A DNA stretch of 64,000 nucleotides from Theristus sp. LFF4_11 (GCA_030248135.1 JASANC010003066.1:330001-394000); one strand, 5' to 3'; shown: positions 22,132 to 35,208, numbered from the stretch's first letter. Translations and numbers: made by a program. Notes: generated from the sequence alone by a model not told the origin.

Positions 22132-24317
22132 GCTCAGCGTTGCCATTGTCCATAATGGCCACTTTTTCTGCGACGTTTTCGAAAGAACCATTCGGATGAG
22201 ACGGTTTGCCGGCTACTTAACGCATTATATTCCGCATAGTCTCGGTAGCACGCTGAGCGAAAGTTGCAGGCCGTTTCGCAGGACGTTTGTCAGGGGATTC
22301 TTGTCAGGACATTTGCCAGGAATTACGCAGATTTCATTTTATGTACCGGCATTTCGAGAAGGGAATAGTGCAGAGGGTACCCCCTCGCGCTGCAATTGCC
22401 CTGCGATGTCGCTCAATGCGCACGCGTCTGTGACGATGACGTTCACATGGTCGTTTTGTCAGCTTTCGTCGCCGTATGTTTTTCGCCCATCAGCAGCGTG
22501 CTGCAGCACATCTATTGCGCGACGCAACGCCCATATTGAGATGTGAGCGTTTGACTAAAGCCTGCATGCGTGCGCACATTATGTATGCGTGTTAGGGATA
22601 TACGGGTTTCCCACATGTGTGCTCACGTCTTCTGTTTGTAATGTGCACCGACATGCCACATGGCCTGTATCACGCCAGATCTGCCGTTGCACAAAAAAAA
22701 CCAAGAGAAATTTCGCAAAAATTTCGCTCTGTAGTTCTGTACACTGTATCGTGCGCTGCCGCTAGCTTTTCTTAGCTTATTATTGCGGCGGAGTCGCGGC
22801 GAAACATTTCGTTTTATTGTGTCGCAAATTCGATCATTCACAACATCTGCTGTCTTCAGTTACAGTTCAGCTCAGTGAAATTTGTGTTTCATTAAAAAAA
22901 AACAAGCGTTCACCACACCGCACATGTCAGACAGGTTAAATATAAAATCGTGTCGAGATCCATTCACTTAAATACCGTAGTTTGCGCGACCCTAGAAAAT
23001 ACCCTGTTCGACTGCATGAAAGCTGTCGTTTTTTCGAATATGAATGAACCACACAAGTTTGAATACAAACGTATTAAAACCAGCGTATGACTTCGTCGAG
23101 ACGTTGAGCTGCCTCTGTGAGTGAGGAGGACTTTTTTTATATTTGCGATTCATATTAGGATTATATTCTTATAGTGGGACATTCGAACGGAAAGTAACAC
23201 CGATTCAGACGACAGGTTCTGGTTTAGAATGGGAATGTGAAGTGGAATAAAAACTGTCGTTTTCACTTTCTCCAGGTTTTTATGAAACAAATCTACAAAC
23301 GAAACAAAGAAATCAGCAGATTCCCCAGTAGATTCAGCGGAAAAACAATAGCAAAATGCAACCACGGTAAACGTTTAGCGCAGTGAAGTTTTCGTTTTTG
23401 GGAGAACTGAAACGAAATCAGGCCAGGCGCAACAGATTATGGAGTTGTGTCCGCTGCTGTTTTGTGTCATTACGTGCGCAGCTTCAAGCGTGCGAAAATA
23501 CTGCACAAGGGAATAATTTCGTTTTTCAAGATGGTCTCATTTTGTCTGGTCGGTCACATAACATTTGCCCATGCAACTGCGATTTTCGGCAAATCACCAT
23601 GCGTTCTGCAAACTTTAAAACTGCACGTTTTCGGAAGATTGAAGCTTCAAGATTTTTGGTTACTTTCCGACGTATCTTGAACTTCTAGTAGAAAAGGCTG
23701 CTGAAACCCCAAAAACTGAAAATCGGCTGCTCATGATTTTTTTTATTTGATGATTTTTTATATTTATTCAAATGAGAAGCAGCAAGCAAAACACCAAGCA
23801 AACAAACCGTTTTGAAGATTCAATCACAGATTGATTTGATTACATTTTAGGACATGGCAAACATGTATCACAACAAAATAACTTGTCACACATTGTTATC
23901 AAGGAAAAAACGACTTTTTTACATCTGTGATCTTCTGAACATCTCTGCATGCGTTTTTTCTGGAAGTTTCGCCATGTCTTTCGACCAAATGCACACTAGT
24001 CAACGGTCATCTTGCGATGTCTACAGTTTTCGAAGATTCAGGAAGAGGTTGACAAAGGAATGTTGAATCTGAAATGTATAGCAAAAGCGAGCGCATTCCT
24101 GATGTCAGTCTGTCCAAACAGACAAAGCAACAATAGTCGCTAAACTGAAAGCACTTGTGTTCTACCGGTAGTGTAGTTAGCCTGTGTTGCAATCGGCTGC
24201 AAAAACGTTCAAAAATGAATAACATACTTTTTTACTTTTTTGACCATCGCTAAAACAAACACAACAATGTCAGTTTGCCGTGTTGAGAATACCAATTAAG
24301 TGATTGTCTTTTCGTTT

Positions 24318-24464
24318 AGTTCTGCGACTCAATGCGTTTGCAGACGTCGAAAGAAAGAAATCTGTTTCATGCTTGATGCGGCAATTCAAGATGTCCTTGG
24401 TGACTCTACCTGTATCTCAGGGGCACCAGTCACGTCACCAATTTTGAATTCGAGCGTCAAGCAT
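24318..24464. mobile_element. MITE family C fragment
   Basis: Carries the family C outer motif TTCTGCGACTCAATGCGTTT and the inner CATGCTTGATGCGGCAATTC. The right terminus is weak. Confidence 0.6.
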
Positions 24465-24838
24465 GCTCACATTTTCATGGGTGCATGGAACCGCAGAACC
24501 AACATAAAAAAGAACAAATTCTGAAAGCAACGACCGTTAGAATGTATCTTAAAAAACGTGCAGCAATGAATAAGTTCAGTTGTTCAAGTTTTGACTGTGG
24601 CAACGTATAGTATGTTTGTTTACACCTGTCACTTTTTAGAAAATGCGAAACTTTGAATCATAGTTAGAAGAACGAATGCATCGGGGTTAACCGTAGTTGA
24701 CAATCAAAAAAACGATTTTGTTGGCTAAATATGTTTCCATGTAACCCCGATCTTGTTCTTTCGTCTTTCACGAGCTCTGTAAAAAATGTGACAGGTTTAA
24801 ACAAACATACCCTACCAGACAACAAGACTATGTGAGGC

Positions 24839-24936
24839 TAAGCGGCATTCATGAAACAGTATTTAGTGACGCGTAGCTGAGCTGTGTTTAACATAGCTGC
24901 GCGGCCACTAAATACTGCTTCATGAATGCCCCTTAA
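24839..24936. mobile_element. Foldback MITE family A, copy 3, overlapping the desaturase stop codon
   Basis: A near-perfect hairpin from TAAGCGGCATTCATGAAACA to TGCTTCATGAATGCCCCTTA. Read on the minus strand, the arm nearest the gene contributes the last codons and the TGA stop of the desaturase at 24920-24922. The remainder would form a hairpin in the 3' UTR. Confidence 0.88.
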
Positions 24937-27257
24937 CAACGTTTACCGTCAGGAGTGCCCTCCACACTCTGAACGAGTAATGACCGTAGTACGCCTCTGC
25001 GGTCTTCCGAGGCCGACGGACGCGACACTGAAGTCCTGATGTTTCATCAAATAGAAACGTCCAAAGAAAATCGAAAAGACTCTCGTGGACGGCCAGCGGG
25101 TCGTAGAATTCGGGAGCGAGTTGACGAATCTGAAAACAAAGAGATCGGAAAAGATTTCATCAGTTTGTTGTTGTGGAATTTTTTTTGGCAAATGCTGCAA
25201 TTTACCAATGAGTTAAAAAATCCGTGTTTTCCCATCAGCCTCAATACCCTGTTGCCGCGAAAATTACCAAAACTGCAAACGAATCGCGTCGAGATCCCAA
25301 AAACGGTTAAAACGTACCCCGTGGGTTTATCTCTTTCCATGGTCTTTGTTGGATTTCACTAAAAATGTCATCTAAAAATGGAAAAAACCTTCGGCAAGTT
25401 GCGTCCGCTCACAAACGGGAAATCGTGGTGCTCCACATGGAAGCCACCATTGAACAACACCGCATTCAATCGACCGTAGTACGACATTGTTTCCTGGGTC
25501 GCAAACGTCACCAAATGGTCGGACAACTGGTGTGTGGCGGTGGGGTGCAGCGGACATAGGCCGAAGTAGGTCGACAAACACAAATATAAGAACGATTTCG
25601 CTCCGAGGCTGTGGAAAACGGCGTAATTGAAGCACAGTTGAACGGCGATGTTCAACAGCTCCAAGTCAGCGATCGCCTGAAATGTGGACGATAATACTCA
25701 CTGCTGAAAAAGTAATGACACTTTTCTTGGTGGACAATCAAATTGCCATGCATGTTTTCTTAAGCACGTTGTTTTTCGATGGGTTTCGGTGTTTTTCTTC
25801 TCCGTCTGACCTTTCTGTAAATTGTGATTGGCCTCAGGTTTGTAATGAACGGGTACAATAGCAGCCAGAGCAACTTTCTTCCGGTAGTGTTGAATGTTCG
25901 CGTCTCCCACTCGGTCGGAATGTCGATATCAAGAGCACCTGAATGTTATTTTTGTTCAATAATACACAAACAAAATTCAATCCAAAACTACAGCGCTCCC
26001 GTGAAACTCGTGTGCAACGGCTACTGAACGAATTGTGTTCACTTGGCGGTCGCACTGTGCGACGCAGACAACCAGGGCTACTAAACTGGCTAGTAAATCG
26101 CTTTATTGTGTTATAACACATTTTATTATGTGTAGCCGTGTATCAGCAGCCCGTTATCACAGTGATTTTTTATTCTAACTAACCTGAGCACTCTCTGTCA
26201 AAAACGGTCTGATTGAATCAGCCGGATAAAAGGCTCATTTTGAGGGAACACACGCACGGCCGTTAGGCGACGACACGACCCCACCGTCCAACTCAACACA
26301 AAAAAACACGACATAAAACAAAGTTCCCTGGCTTATCCACTGGGGCACGGCATGCACCATGTTGGGGCGATTATGAAAAAACGACGAATCAACGAAACAA
26401 ACTGCACCTAAATACCGATGATGCTCCAAATGATATTTCCTAAACGTGATCGACATCGGGATGATGACGGGCAGATTGATGACGATGCCGAACATTCGAT
26501 TCTGCAACCAATCGTAAGACAGCAGTCCATGTGGCTACTGGTACCACCAAAATTCCCAAAAAAACCTTACAAGCAACGAGGTGGAATGGCCGAACGCAAG
26601 ATTGTGCACGGTTTCGTGGATCGCTTCGAACAGCGCATGGTTGAACGTGGCGCCAACGATCAGCGCTTGCAGCACGACTAGCAGCCAATCACTGTCTTGC
26701 AAAAAATACTGCGATGCTTCTTTTAAACGAAGTTTACGAGTCTTGAAAGCCGTGCGCAGTTTTTTGAGCACGCGTGCTGTCCCAGGCAGAAGAGCGCACA
26801 AACAAACACACCAAGTACACACACAGACACGCTGTGACGTGCCAGTGCGTTTGTGTTCGGTAGCACCGCACAGTCCTTTGTTGTTGTTGAGGATTTTAGG
26901 CGAAGTTTTTAGCCGGGGCTAACACAGAAAAGCGTACAGAACGCCGTCGAGTGGGGAGCCCGTCGAATTTTCTGTCATTAAGTACCTATGCACCCCTCGA
27001 CGGGGCTCGATCCCCCGAACGCACATACAAGAGCCTAACGCGCTACCACCAGGCCACAAGGGTGACATTCCTCAAAAGGCATTACCTCTTAAAGCGACTG
27101 CAATCAGCAGCTGCGTGAGCACAATCGCCGCAACGACCGGCACGAAACTTGGATCGATCGAGAAAAGCTGCTTGATTTCGGGATGCGCCGCCAGAATCTG
27201 CTTCCGTCGCGTTGCGTGCGGCTCTTCCGTGTAGAGCCAGATGAAATCGGTTCTCAT
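24920..27257 (-). CDS. DEGS1: Sphingolipid delta-4 desaturase (dihydroceramide desaturase), complete
   Basis: It introduces the 4,5-trans double bond of ceramide in the ER membrane. Six exons with matching phases (27257-27086, 26695-26571, 26501-26408, 25938-25811, 25676-25389, 25129-24920) give 338 aa, against about 320 in animal relatives. The N-terminal [18 protein letters not shown] block is characteristic of the family. The three histidine boxes that bind the di-iron centre are present: HETVH (84-88), HLEHH (123-127) and HVEHH (253-257), plus a family-typical HX4H at 222-227. About seven residues usual between exons 4 and 5 are missing. The final exon adds a basic, diverged tail of about 45 residues that runs into a MITE, which supplies the stop. 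ATG at 27257 matches the usual family start. Intron 1 contains a SINE. Confidence 0.94.
26893..27066 (-). mobile_element. tRNA-derived SINE, copy 2 (desaturase intron 1)
   Basis: On the minus strand it reads GTGGCCTGGTGGTAGCGCGT (A box) and GGGGGATCGAGCCCC (B box), then CTTAATGACAGAAAATTCGA and TTAGCCCCGGCTAAAAACTT. It aligns with the copy at 13541-13710 over the full length. Confidence 0.78.
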
Positions 27258-27578
27258 GTCACCGTTTGGTCTGCACTCATATCACATATCATGCGGATGC
27301 GCGAGCGAGCGTCAGCGAGCGGACAGCGCATCACGCATTATATGAGCCGTTTTCCCCTCGCGCGCGTTTTTCAAACTTTCTCGCTGCCCTGCAGCGAGCA
27401 TAGTATAAGCCACAAACTTGGTTCTGTGCACACGAAACGAACACCCAAAGTTGTGCTTGGAGCCGCAAAAAAATTTTCATCGGACGATTTTTCATACGCT
27501 CTGGACACGAAAAACCTATTCTGAAAATCGTGTTACTTCTTTCTCTTTCTATTTTTTTTTTCTGGTATGTAATCAACA

Positions 27579-28110
27579 TGTGTGCGCCCTTTCAGTTTTT
27601 ACCTGCGACACTTTCACAGTCGAACAAAAATGTTTCCTGGGGTAATTCCATACGGAGATTTTGAAAATTGGGTTAATTTTTTACCCAGACCCTGTTTTTG
27701 GGTAGAAATTGGGCATTTTTAAAAGTTCGCAGGGTTTTCACCTGGTTTTAAGTGTGCGCCCTTTCAATTTTTTCCTGCGACACTTTCACAGTCGAACAAA
27801 AATGTTTCCTGGGGTAATTCCATCCGGAGATTTTGAAAATTAGATTAATTTTTTACCCAGACCTTGTTTTGGGTAAAAAATTGGGCATTTTTAAAAGTTC
27901 GCAGGGTTTTCACCTGGTTTTAAGTGTGCGCCCTTTCAATTTTTACCTGCGACACTTTCACAGTCGAACAAAAAGGTTTCCTGGGGTAATTTCATCCGTA
28001 GATTGTGAAAAATTTTTTGCCCGGGCATTTTTTTCGTCAAAATTGTGCATTTTTTACAGTTCGTAGCATTTCGACTGGGTATCAGCTTTTCACTCTTACA
28101 AATTTTGTCT
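27579..28110. repeat. Tandem array, ~174-bp unit, about 3 copies
   Basis: Units begin near 27579, 27752 and 27927, each with TGTGCGCCCTTTCA followed by CCTGCGACACTTTCACAGTC and TTTCCTGGGGTAATT. The third unit is diverged and truncated. It lies directly before the 149-bp array. Confidence 0.88.
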
Positions 28111-28139
28111 GAGCTGCGAAAAATAATAGGAAAAAGGTC

Positions 28140-29500
28140 TAGTCCGTAGGAATTCAATGCGCTGATCACGGATTTTGGGTTAGTTTTCTTACGTGAGCAA
28201 CTTTAGATGCTGAATCGTGATGATTTCGAGCGAATCGGCCGTGGAAATTGGCGAAATCGGTCTAGAAACGAAATACAAGAAAAGGGTGTTTTCCAGGGTA
28301 ATTCAATGCGCTGATCACGGATTTTGGGTTAGTTTTCTTACATGAGCAACTTTAGATGCTGAATCGTGACGATTTCGGGCGAATCGGCCGTGGAAATTGG
28401 CGAAATCGGTCTAGAAACGAAAAACAAGAAAATGGTGTTTTCCAGGGTAATTCAATGCGCTGATCACGGATTTTGGGTTAGTTTTCTTACGTGAGCAACT
28501 TTAGATGCTGAATCGTGACGATTTCGGGCGAATCGGCCGTGGAAATTGGCGAAATCGGTCCAGAAACGAAAAACAAGAAAAAGGTGTTTTCCAGGGTAAT
28601 TCAATGCACTGATCACGGATTTTGGGTTAGTTTTCTTACGTGAGCAACTCTAGATGCTGAATCGTGACGATTTCGGGCGAATCGACCGTGGAAATTGGCG
28701 AAATCGGTCCAGGAACGAACAACAAGAAAAGGGTGTTTTCCAGGGCAATTCAATGCGCTGATCACGAATTTTGGATTAGTTTTCTTACGTGAGCAACTCT
28801 AGATGCTGAATCGTGACGATTTCGGGCGAATCGGCCGTGGAAGTTGGCGAAATCGGTCCAGAAACAAAAAACAAGAAAAGGCTGTTTTCCAGGGTAATTC
28901 AATGCGCTGATCACGAATTTTGGGTTAGTTTTCTTACGTGAGCAATTCTAGACGCTGAATCGTGACGATTTCGGGCGAATCGGCCGTGGAAATTGGCGAA
29001 ATAGGTCGAGGAACCAAAAACAAGAAAAGGGTGTTTTCCAGGGTAATTCAATGCGCTGATCACGAATTTTGGGTTAGTTTTCTTACGTGAGCAACTCTAG
29101 ACGCTGAATCGTGACGATTTCGGGCGAATCGGCCGTGGAATTTGGCGAAATCGGTCCAGAAACGAAAAACAAGAAAAGGCTGTTTTCCAGGGTAATTCAA
29201 TGCACTGATCACGGATTTTGGGTTAGTTTTTTTATGTGAGCAACTTTAGAAACTGAATCGTGACGATTTCGGGCGAATCGGCCGTGGAAGTTGGCGAAAC
29301 CGGTCCAGAAATGAAAAACAAGAAAACGGTGTTTTCCATGGTAATTCATTACGCCGATCACGGCTTTTGGGTCAGTTTTTCTTTTGTGAGCGATTCTAGG
29401 TACTGAATCGTGACGATTTTGGGGAATTGGCCGTAGAAATGGCATAGGAGAAATTGGCCTAAAAAACGAAAAATGAAAAACCTGAGTTGTCCGGGGTTTA
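28140..29500. repeat. Satellite array, ~149-bp unit, about 9 copies
   Basis: AATTCAATGCGCTGATCAC recurs at a 149-bp interval (28151, 28300, 28449, 28598 and on). The inner units are nearly identical and the outer ones diverged. The distal units match positions 1-407. The array leads directly into the long-TIR element at 29571. Confidence 0.93.
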
Positions 29501-29570
29501 GAAGCATGTGTGACCAACGAATTGTGTATTTGGTCCGACCTTCGGGGCTTATGTAAAAGTCAGAATATTA

Positions 29571-30600
29571 TCTGAAAATGCGGGAGACGCATATAAAAGG
29601 AGGAATATGGCCTTGTGTAAGCAGTGAAAGACTTGGCTCGACAACGCTTTTCAAGTCTCTGATGTGGTACACACGGATACAAGTACATAAGGGTCATATT
29701 TTTGCGCCGCGTTTGCTTGTTTTTTTGAAGCACGCCCCCCCCCCCCACCGATTCCGGAAACTCGAAGGTACCAAACTCCGGTGGGATTGGGGAATGGACG
29801 GCTCACCATCCCGTGGAACCAATACCCTCGGCACGTGAGGGGGACAGCCTCTAAGCCCCGCTCTGTCCTGGGGGCACCGGTGATCTTAGCCCGATTTCGG
29901 TTTCGGTGGCCTGCGGTCGCTATATCCCCGGAGGGCAGCGAATCCGAAAGTTTTCGTTTTCGTTTTCGTTTTGCTGAAAAGCGTAAAACTTTGAAGTTAT
30001 TTTTTAATTGTCCTCTTCGATTTAATCTAAAATCACGCCATGTGCGAAATTCTGTAAATTCTGTGCAAAAACAGAAAAATCAGAGATTGCAAAACATTGT
30101 TGCATGTAGCTTTTTCGTTGTTGTTAACGTACGCACCGCTGTGTACACACCAGCACCAGTGACAAAAAGGAGTTGTCTTCCGTTGATTTTCACCTTTTTT
30201 ACCGGTGTCACCTTCAACTAGTGTGGCAGGATAAACCGTCTGTCCCGTGAGTCATTGCCTTTGCCACAGGAGACCTTGCGTTCCGCAATGCTTCTTCGAT
30301 ACAATTTGTCCTGGACAAACCAGTGTCAGCGAGCTAAAGTCTGATTGTTATTTTAGTAGTTTTAGTGGTCGCTAAATGCCCGAAATCCGCAAATGTGAAA
30401 GGTCATTTGTCTACAATACAAAGTACGAGGGTTGCCATGTGCAACCGAAATCATAAATAAACGGCGCAAAAATATGACTCTTATGTACTTGTATCCGTGT
30501 GTACCACATCAGAGACTTGAAAAGCGTTGTCGAGCCAAGTCTTTCACTGCTTACACAAGGCCATATTCCTCCTTTTATATGCGTCTCCCGCATTTTCAGA
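29571..30600. mobile_element. Non-autonomous DNA transposon with ~135-bp TIRs, copy 2
   Basis: About 1030 bp, over 95% identical by eye to 463-1499. The TIR starts TCTGAAAATGCGGGAGACGC and is mirrored at the right end, with TA on both sides (29569-29570, 30601-30602). The A>G change near the terminus occurs in both TIRs of this copy, and the alternative base in both TIRs of copy 1. The two arms therefore appear to be homogenised within each element. Confidence 0.85.
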
Positions 30601-30602
30601 TA

Positions 30603-31639
30603 ATCATCATTAATGTCTGCACACAACTTTCTTTAGATGCACGCACGTGGACTAAAATCACTGGCGTGCCTGTGTGTTTGTGTATATTGTATACACTATA
30701 CAATAAAAAATAAAGCAGGCTGTCTGAAACAAAGTGCACCACAGATAGAAACTGTTTCGACTTGATCCAAACAGCAGGAAAAACACAAAATTGAACGCAA
30801 ACAAAACCGACTCGCACATTCACCAATTATTCGTTGACGATAAAAAACGCACATAGAATTATCTCGTCGAGCACGGATGGATATTGTCGTTTCTTGATCT
30901 CCAATGTTCTCAAGGTCATTATCGCGTCTCACACGCGTTGATAGTTTGCACCAAAAAGTTTACCGTTTACAGTTTAAAATGTTTTTCAAATGCAACGTTT
31001 TTAAATCCACACACAAACGCGCATGACAGTGGGATTGTGTTAAAAAATTCAACCCAAAATCGATTCCCATTGTGAATCTCTTTGGGAAAATGCCTCACAC
31101 TTCAGTCGGTCTGTTTGTAAAACCGAACCATATCACAGTTTTATTTTGAATTATTGAACTGGTGAACGGAATGTCACGATTACCAAGATAGCGTTGGCAA
31201 AGAAACGCCTCAATGAAAACGATATCAAGGAACCATTCATAAACAAACACTCATGACAACTGAAAAACCACCAAATGAAAGAACCCGTGAAACGACACTG
31301 GAGCTGACAGAGCTAAAGAGGACTGAATAACGAATGAAATAAAAAACGCAAACAAATAAATAACAAGATGAAAGTGACAAAATTATGACCGGGTGTATAA
31401 ATTGCCTGTGATGATCTCAAATGGCAAATAAGACAGTGACGCCAGAAGAGAAGTACCAATTTGGAAAACGACTTTTTGGCACGGTGGTAGTGGAAAAATC
31501 TCAGTTTCTATACATTTTTTCAACACAAAAGACCGTTTAGAGAATTCATTTGTACAAATTTGTGCAGAATGACTAAAATCACATTTTTGGCATTGAAAAA
31601 TTCAAATTTTGCCCCGCAGTTCTTTCCACCAAAACCAGC
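30603..31639. other. Intergenic, no features seen
   Basis: AT-rich sequence between the long-TIR element and the stop codon of the minus-strand RING gene. No ORF with a recognisable domain was found. It presumably includes that gene's 3' UTR. Confidence 0.5.
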
Positions 31640-34269
31640 TCAGCTTTTGTCCACACTCGTCGTGCTGCATGCCGTGCGCATGCTGTCTGTGTCGCCGGAC
31701 ATCAGAAGACGCCGCCTTGGACTCGGCATTTTGTTGGCCGATTTCACCTGCGAAACCGATGAGCTGATTTTATTTGACAGGTAAATCTCTAAAAAACGTG
31801 CAGAAATGTTGCATTTTGACGTCAGCAGTTCACCAGCACACTGCACTGAGTCGAACCTTTCAGCGGCTGTGAGCAGCACACAAAAAACTCCCGAATTCCG
31901 ACCGAGTACATTACTAAAAAGCGGATTTTGCAATTAGTTTTTTTGTGCGCACGCACGGACCAGTTTTGCGAGCACACAGCAGCGAAACGTTGCATCGCAC
32001 AAAATTTTTATTTAATTCAATTCAAAACACGGCGACACCAACCGACCTGCGCGAGACTAGCTGCGAGCTGCTCGCAAATGACCGTCTGTACGCTGGCGAT
32101 CTGCAGGCAAACGTCCTTGTTGCTCGATCGCACCAATTCGGCGTCGGCGAGAACAAACTGAAAAAAATCAGCGTGCGACGGCGTCGTCGACTCGAGGCGA
32201 TCCGCCACCAAATCGAAGCGCTCGCGAGCTTGCGCGCGTGTCGCCTGCGAATGGAGAACGGAGTTGGGCGCGACACTGATTTTGGCGCACAAGTTGGTGG
32301 CTGCTGTGCACATCGGAGAAGTCATTTAGCGTCGACACACATAGGGGGCAACAAACAACAACAAAACAACAACAACAGCGTCGACACATGAAAAAAACTC
32401 GGTCGACATTGAAGGGAGACGAGAGTTTTTCCGAACCTCAGGCGCACGTTCATTTCTTGCGCGTTGCAAGCAACATCGCAGACTGCGTTCAGCGGCATTC
32501 AGCGTTGTGCATGCCAGACAATTTTAGCCTGTCCCGGGTCGGGTGGCTGCGCGACGTCGACTCCCACATTTTTCTCGCAAATTTAGTGTCACGATTTAGT
32601 GTGACAATTCTGCCTGGACCCCGACACTGACATGAATGATTTGATGCAACAAATCGACGATCTTTGCGTTGCCAGCCTGCGCGTTCATGATGTCCGCCTC
32701 CAACGATTCATGAATGGCGTGCAGCTTCTCCATGGTCGACTGACGCTGACGATACGCTTTACTGATCAACATCAACTTCGTGAACGCACGGTAGATGATG
32801 GAGAATAGACCTGCGACACGTTTATTTGGCTGCTTTGCAATGGTCTGTGGTGGAGTGGGACATTTCGTTGGCTTGTGAGAAGGAGTGAGGAGCCGAAGCA
32901 ATGCAGCCAATCAGCTTGCAACATTTTCACTTGATTGCGATTGTGGAAATGCTTGGTTTTCGGTGTTCTCAAACTCGGCGCCTTTTAAGCGTCAGGCTTA
33001 AACAAGGAAACAGGTTTCAATCCAGCAAGCTAAGCTGGGTGTTGGTATGTTTTTGATGTTTTCTCCTGATCAAATAATCACACCAACTTTAAAACTGGTG
33101 GTATTTTGCGTGACATCAGTTGATTGGCTGTGAACAAGAGACCCGTTCACTGACTTGACTAATCTGGTGCAAACCAGCGAGCCAAGCAACCCAAGCTCGA
33201 GCCAACCTTGGTGGTTTGGTCCGAGACTTGCAGCTAGCCTCTAAGTCTAAAGCTAGCTAGAAGCATGCTCGAAAGGTCACGAATTCAATAGTATTTCCAA
33301 TGCACGTGCGCTCCAACTCAATTTCGTTTGCATAAAATGTCAAAACCACCAAGGTCACCTTTATTCGCACGTCGTTCGCGGCACACGGAACAATGGCGGT
33401 ACTGCAGTTGATTATCAAGAAACGCGTATCGATTGATGACATCCGCCAGCGCATAGTTGGTCATTAGGTCTGTGCAAAAGTGAAGATTGAATGAACTCGT
33501 CTGTACTGTTGCGAGTTTGCGCCACGGTGATTTTGAACTGCAAATGCGTGATTCTGTGATGCTGCGTCCGGTAAATCAGATTCGATCGTTTGCGATGCAT
33601 GCACAACAACTCTGAGTTATACAGGCTAACTCTGAGTTATATAAAACTAGCTGATTGTGATCACACGTTACGCAGGACAGACTCCGCCTCCGCAGCACGT
33701 CTGCATAGAAAGCATGCATCACGTGATCACAATCACAAATCAGGTGATTGCCTATAATTTAGAGTTCGACTGTAAGCGTTGCGCGACACAAATCGACTGA
33801 TGCAAAGACGCTGATCGATGGCGAACAAACGCGAACACGGTGAATCGGAAACAAAACCACACCAGTAGTAGGCGTCACAACCGTCGGCTTTCGACACTGA
33901 GGACACTGAAGCTGTGCGTCGCGTTGTCCCGGCATTATCTGCGCTCGTTGCAGTGCCCGGCGGCACAGCGTGTTCGTGCACTCGCCTAAAGCATCGAAAA
34001 GATCTCTTGAAACAGCCATTGAAAAATCCAAAAAACCGGGTCACTCAAATCAAACGCGACAAAAAACAAAGCCACCGCGCAATCGCCAAAAGACTAAGAA
34101 AAAAATGAGAATGAGTGACATGTGATATTTTTGGTTTCTTCAACTCACCACACAAGGAATGGCCACATTGCAAGATTTTCGGCTCTTTGTACAAGTCCAA
34201 GCAGACCGGACACGAGAGAACCTCAGACAAAAAAGTGCTCGCAGCTGACAGCTCCGTGTTGGACGTCAT
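31640..34269 (-). CDS. RING-finger/coiled-coil protein, TRIM-like, complete model
   Basis: Probable E3 ubiquitin ligase. Six exons (34269-34149, 33985-33839, 33469-33359, 32810-32628, 32303-32047, 31747-31640) give about 308 aa. The C3HC4 RING is split by an intron: Cys20-x2-Cys23, Cys35-Gly-His37, Cys40, then Cys43 and Cys68-x2-Cys71. It is followed by a CSVC segment that may be half of a B-box; a complete B-box is not visible. Exons 4-5 encode a long helical, coiled-coil-like region. The tail is short and basic/Ser-rich, with no SPRY or NHL domain. Exon 4 has two possible donors, four bases apart; the one used here keeps the frame. ATG at 34269 lies only ~50 bp from the edge of a transposon stack. 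The divergent gene at 43883 has similar size and architecture. Confidence 0.8.
33604..33774. mobile_element. MITE family B in RING gene intron 2
   Basis: A palindromic element running from repeated AACTCTGAGTTATA to TTTAGAGTTCGACTGTA, with GTGATCAC on both arms. Confidence 0.68.
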
Positions 34270-35208
34270 TTTCTGTTTTGTAAAAAAATAAAAAAATTTT
34301 TGAAGCTTGCATCTCTAGGTGGCTTGCGGACAAAAGACCGCACGTGCCAAAAGACCGCAGATTTGAGATTTTTTTGTGACCAAAAGACCGCAGATGCTAT
34401 CAAACCAAAATACCGCACGTGCCAAAAGACCGCACCAAAATCATTCACTGCGTACGTGATTATGATATGTTTTTTTGTGTTTATTTTGTCTTCCTATTCT
34501 TTTTTATTCCACAAAAATCATTGATTGAGCCGTCGATCTTTGAAATCGGGCGAGCACAGCGCCGGCAGAGTCGCGTGACAGGTCGACGCACAAGACACAT
34601 GTCGTGAAGCACAAACAACGAACACAAAACGTCGTCCAGATCACGATTTCCTTGGCCGATTTTGGCAATCCATGGCTCAATCAACTCAGCAGAGCAGCGG
34701 GAACACGTTGATACGTCGTTTGTTGTTGATTGTTGTTTTATTCAGCATCGGTTGCTTTGCAATAAAAAAGTGTGAAAAACGACAAAACACAAATTTATGG
34801 TGATTTTGGTTTTTTTGGTTTTTGAAAAAATGATTGGAACTAACCACAAGCGACACATCATCGTATTGCCGGTGTTCTGCTGAATTGATTGAGCTTTCGT
34901 TCGTCGAAATCGGTCAAGCACAGCGCCGGTGTCACGATTTTATTTCCCCGTGTTTTTATTTCCCCGTCCGGGGATTTAACCATGGTGCTAAATCCCCGTA
35001 CGGGGAATGGACCATGGTGTTAATTCCCCGTAGCCGTTTTAAAAACCCCGTATGCAATATTTCCAAATCCAGCTGAATACAGGCTGTCACATGCCCACCA
35101 TACAACGCGAATCCGTGTGCGGTGCAAATGGTAACGTATCACAAATATCACTTCAACAATAATGTGAAATGAAGAGAACAAAGTGGGCGCAAAGAGAAAA
35201 ACACGTAC

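Larger units (their letters stand above)
12898..24838. other. Gene-poor 12-kb region between K+ channel and desaturase
   Basis: No ORF here shows a recognisable domain. A possible signal-peptide-like ORF at 14233-14451 and a Lys/Arg-rich ORF at 13913-14191 are noted but not called as genes. The identifiable content is repeats: a SINE (13541), family F MITEs (14953, 20368), two 266-bp family E elements (16733, 18141), a family B MITE (20627), a short AGGGCTACT element (22026) and a family C MITE (24318). The remainder is AT-rich. Confidence 0.6.

Noticed and set aside
22130..22546. 138-aa ORF in a locally GC-richer patch
   Set aside because: No domain, biased by repeated CAGGA(C/T)xTTTG-like sequence, and no splice context.
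28140..29500. CRISPR-like array
   Set aside because: Units are 149-bp contiguous satellite repeats without unique spacers, in a eukaryotic context.
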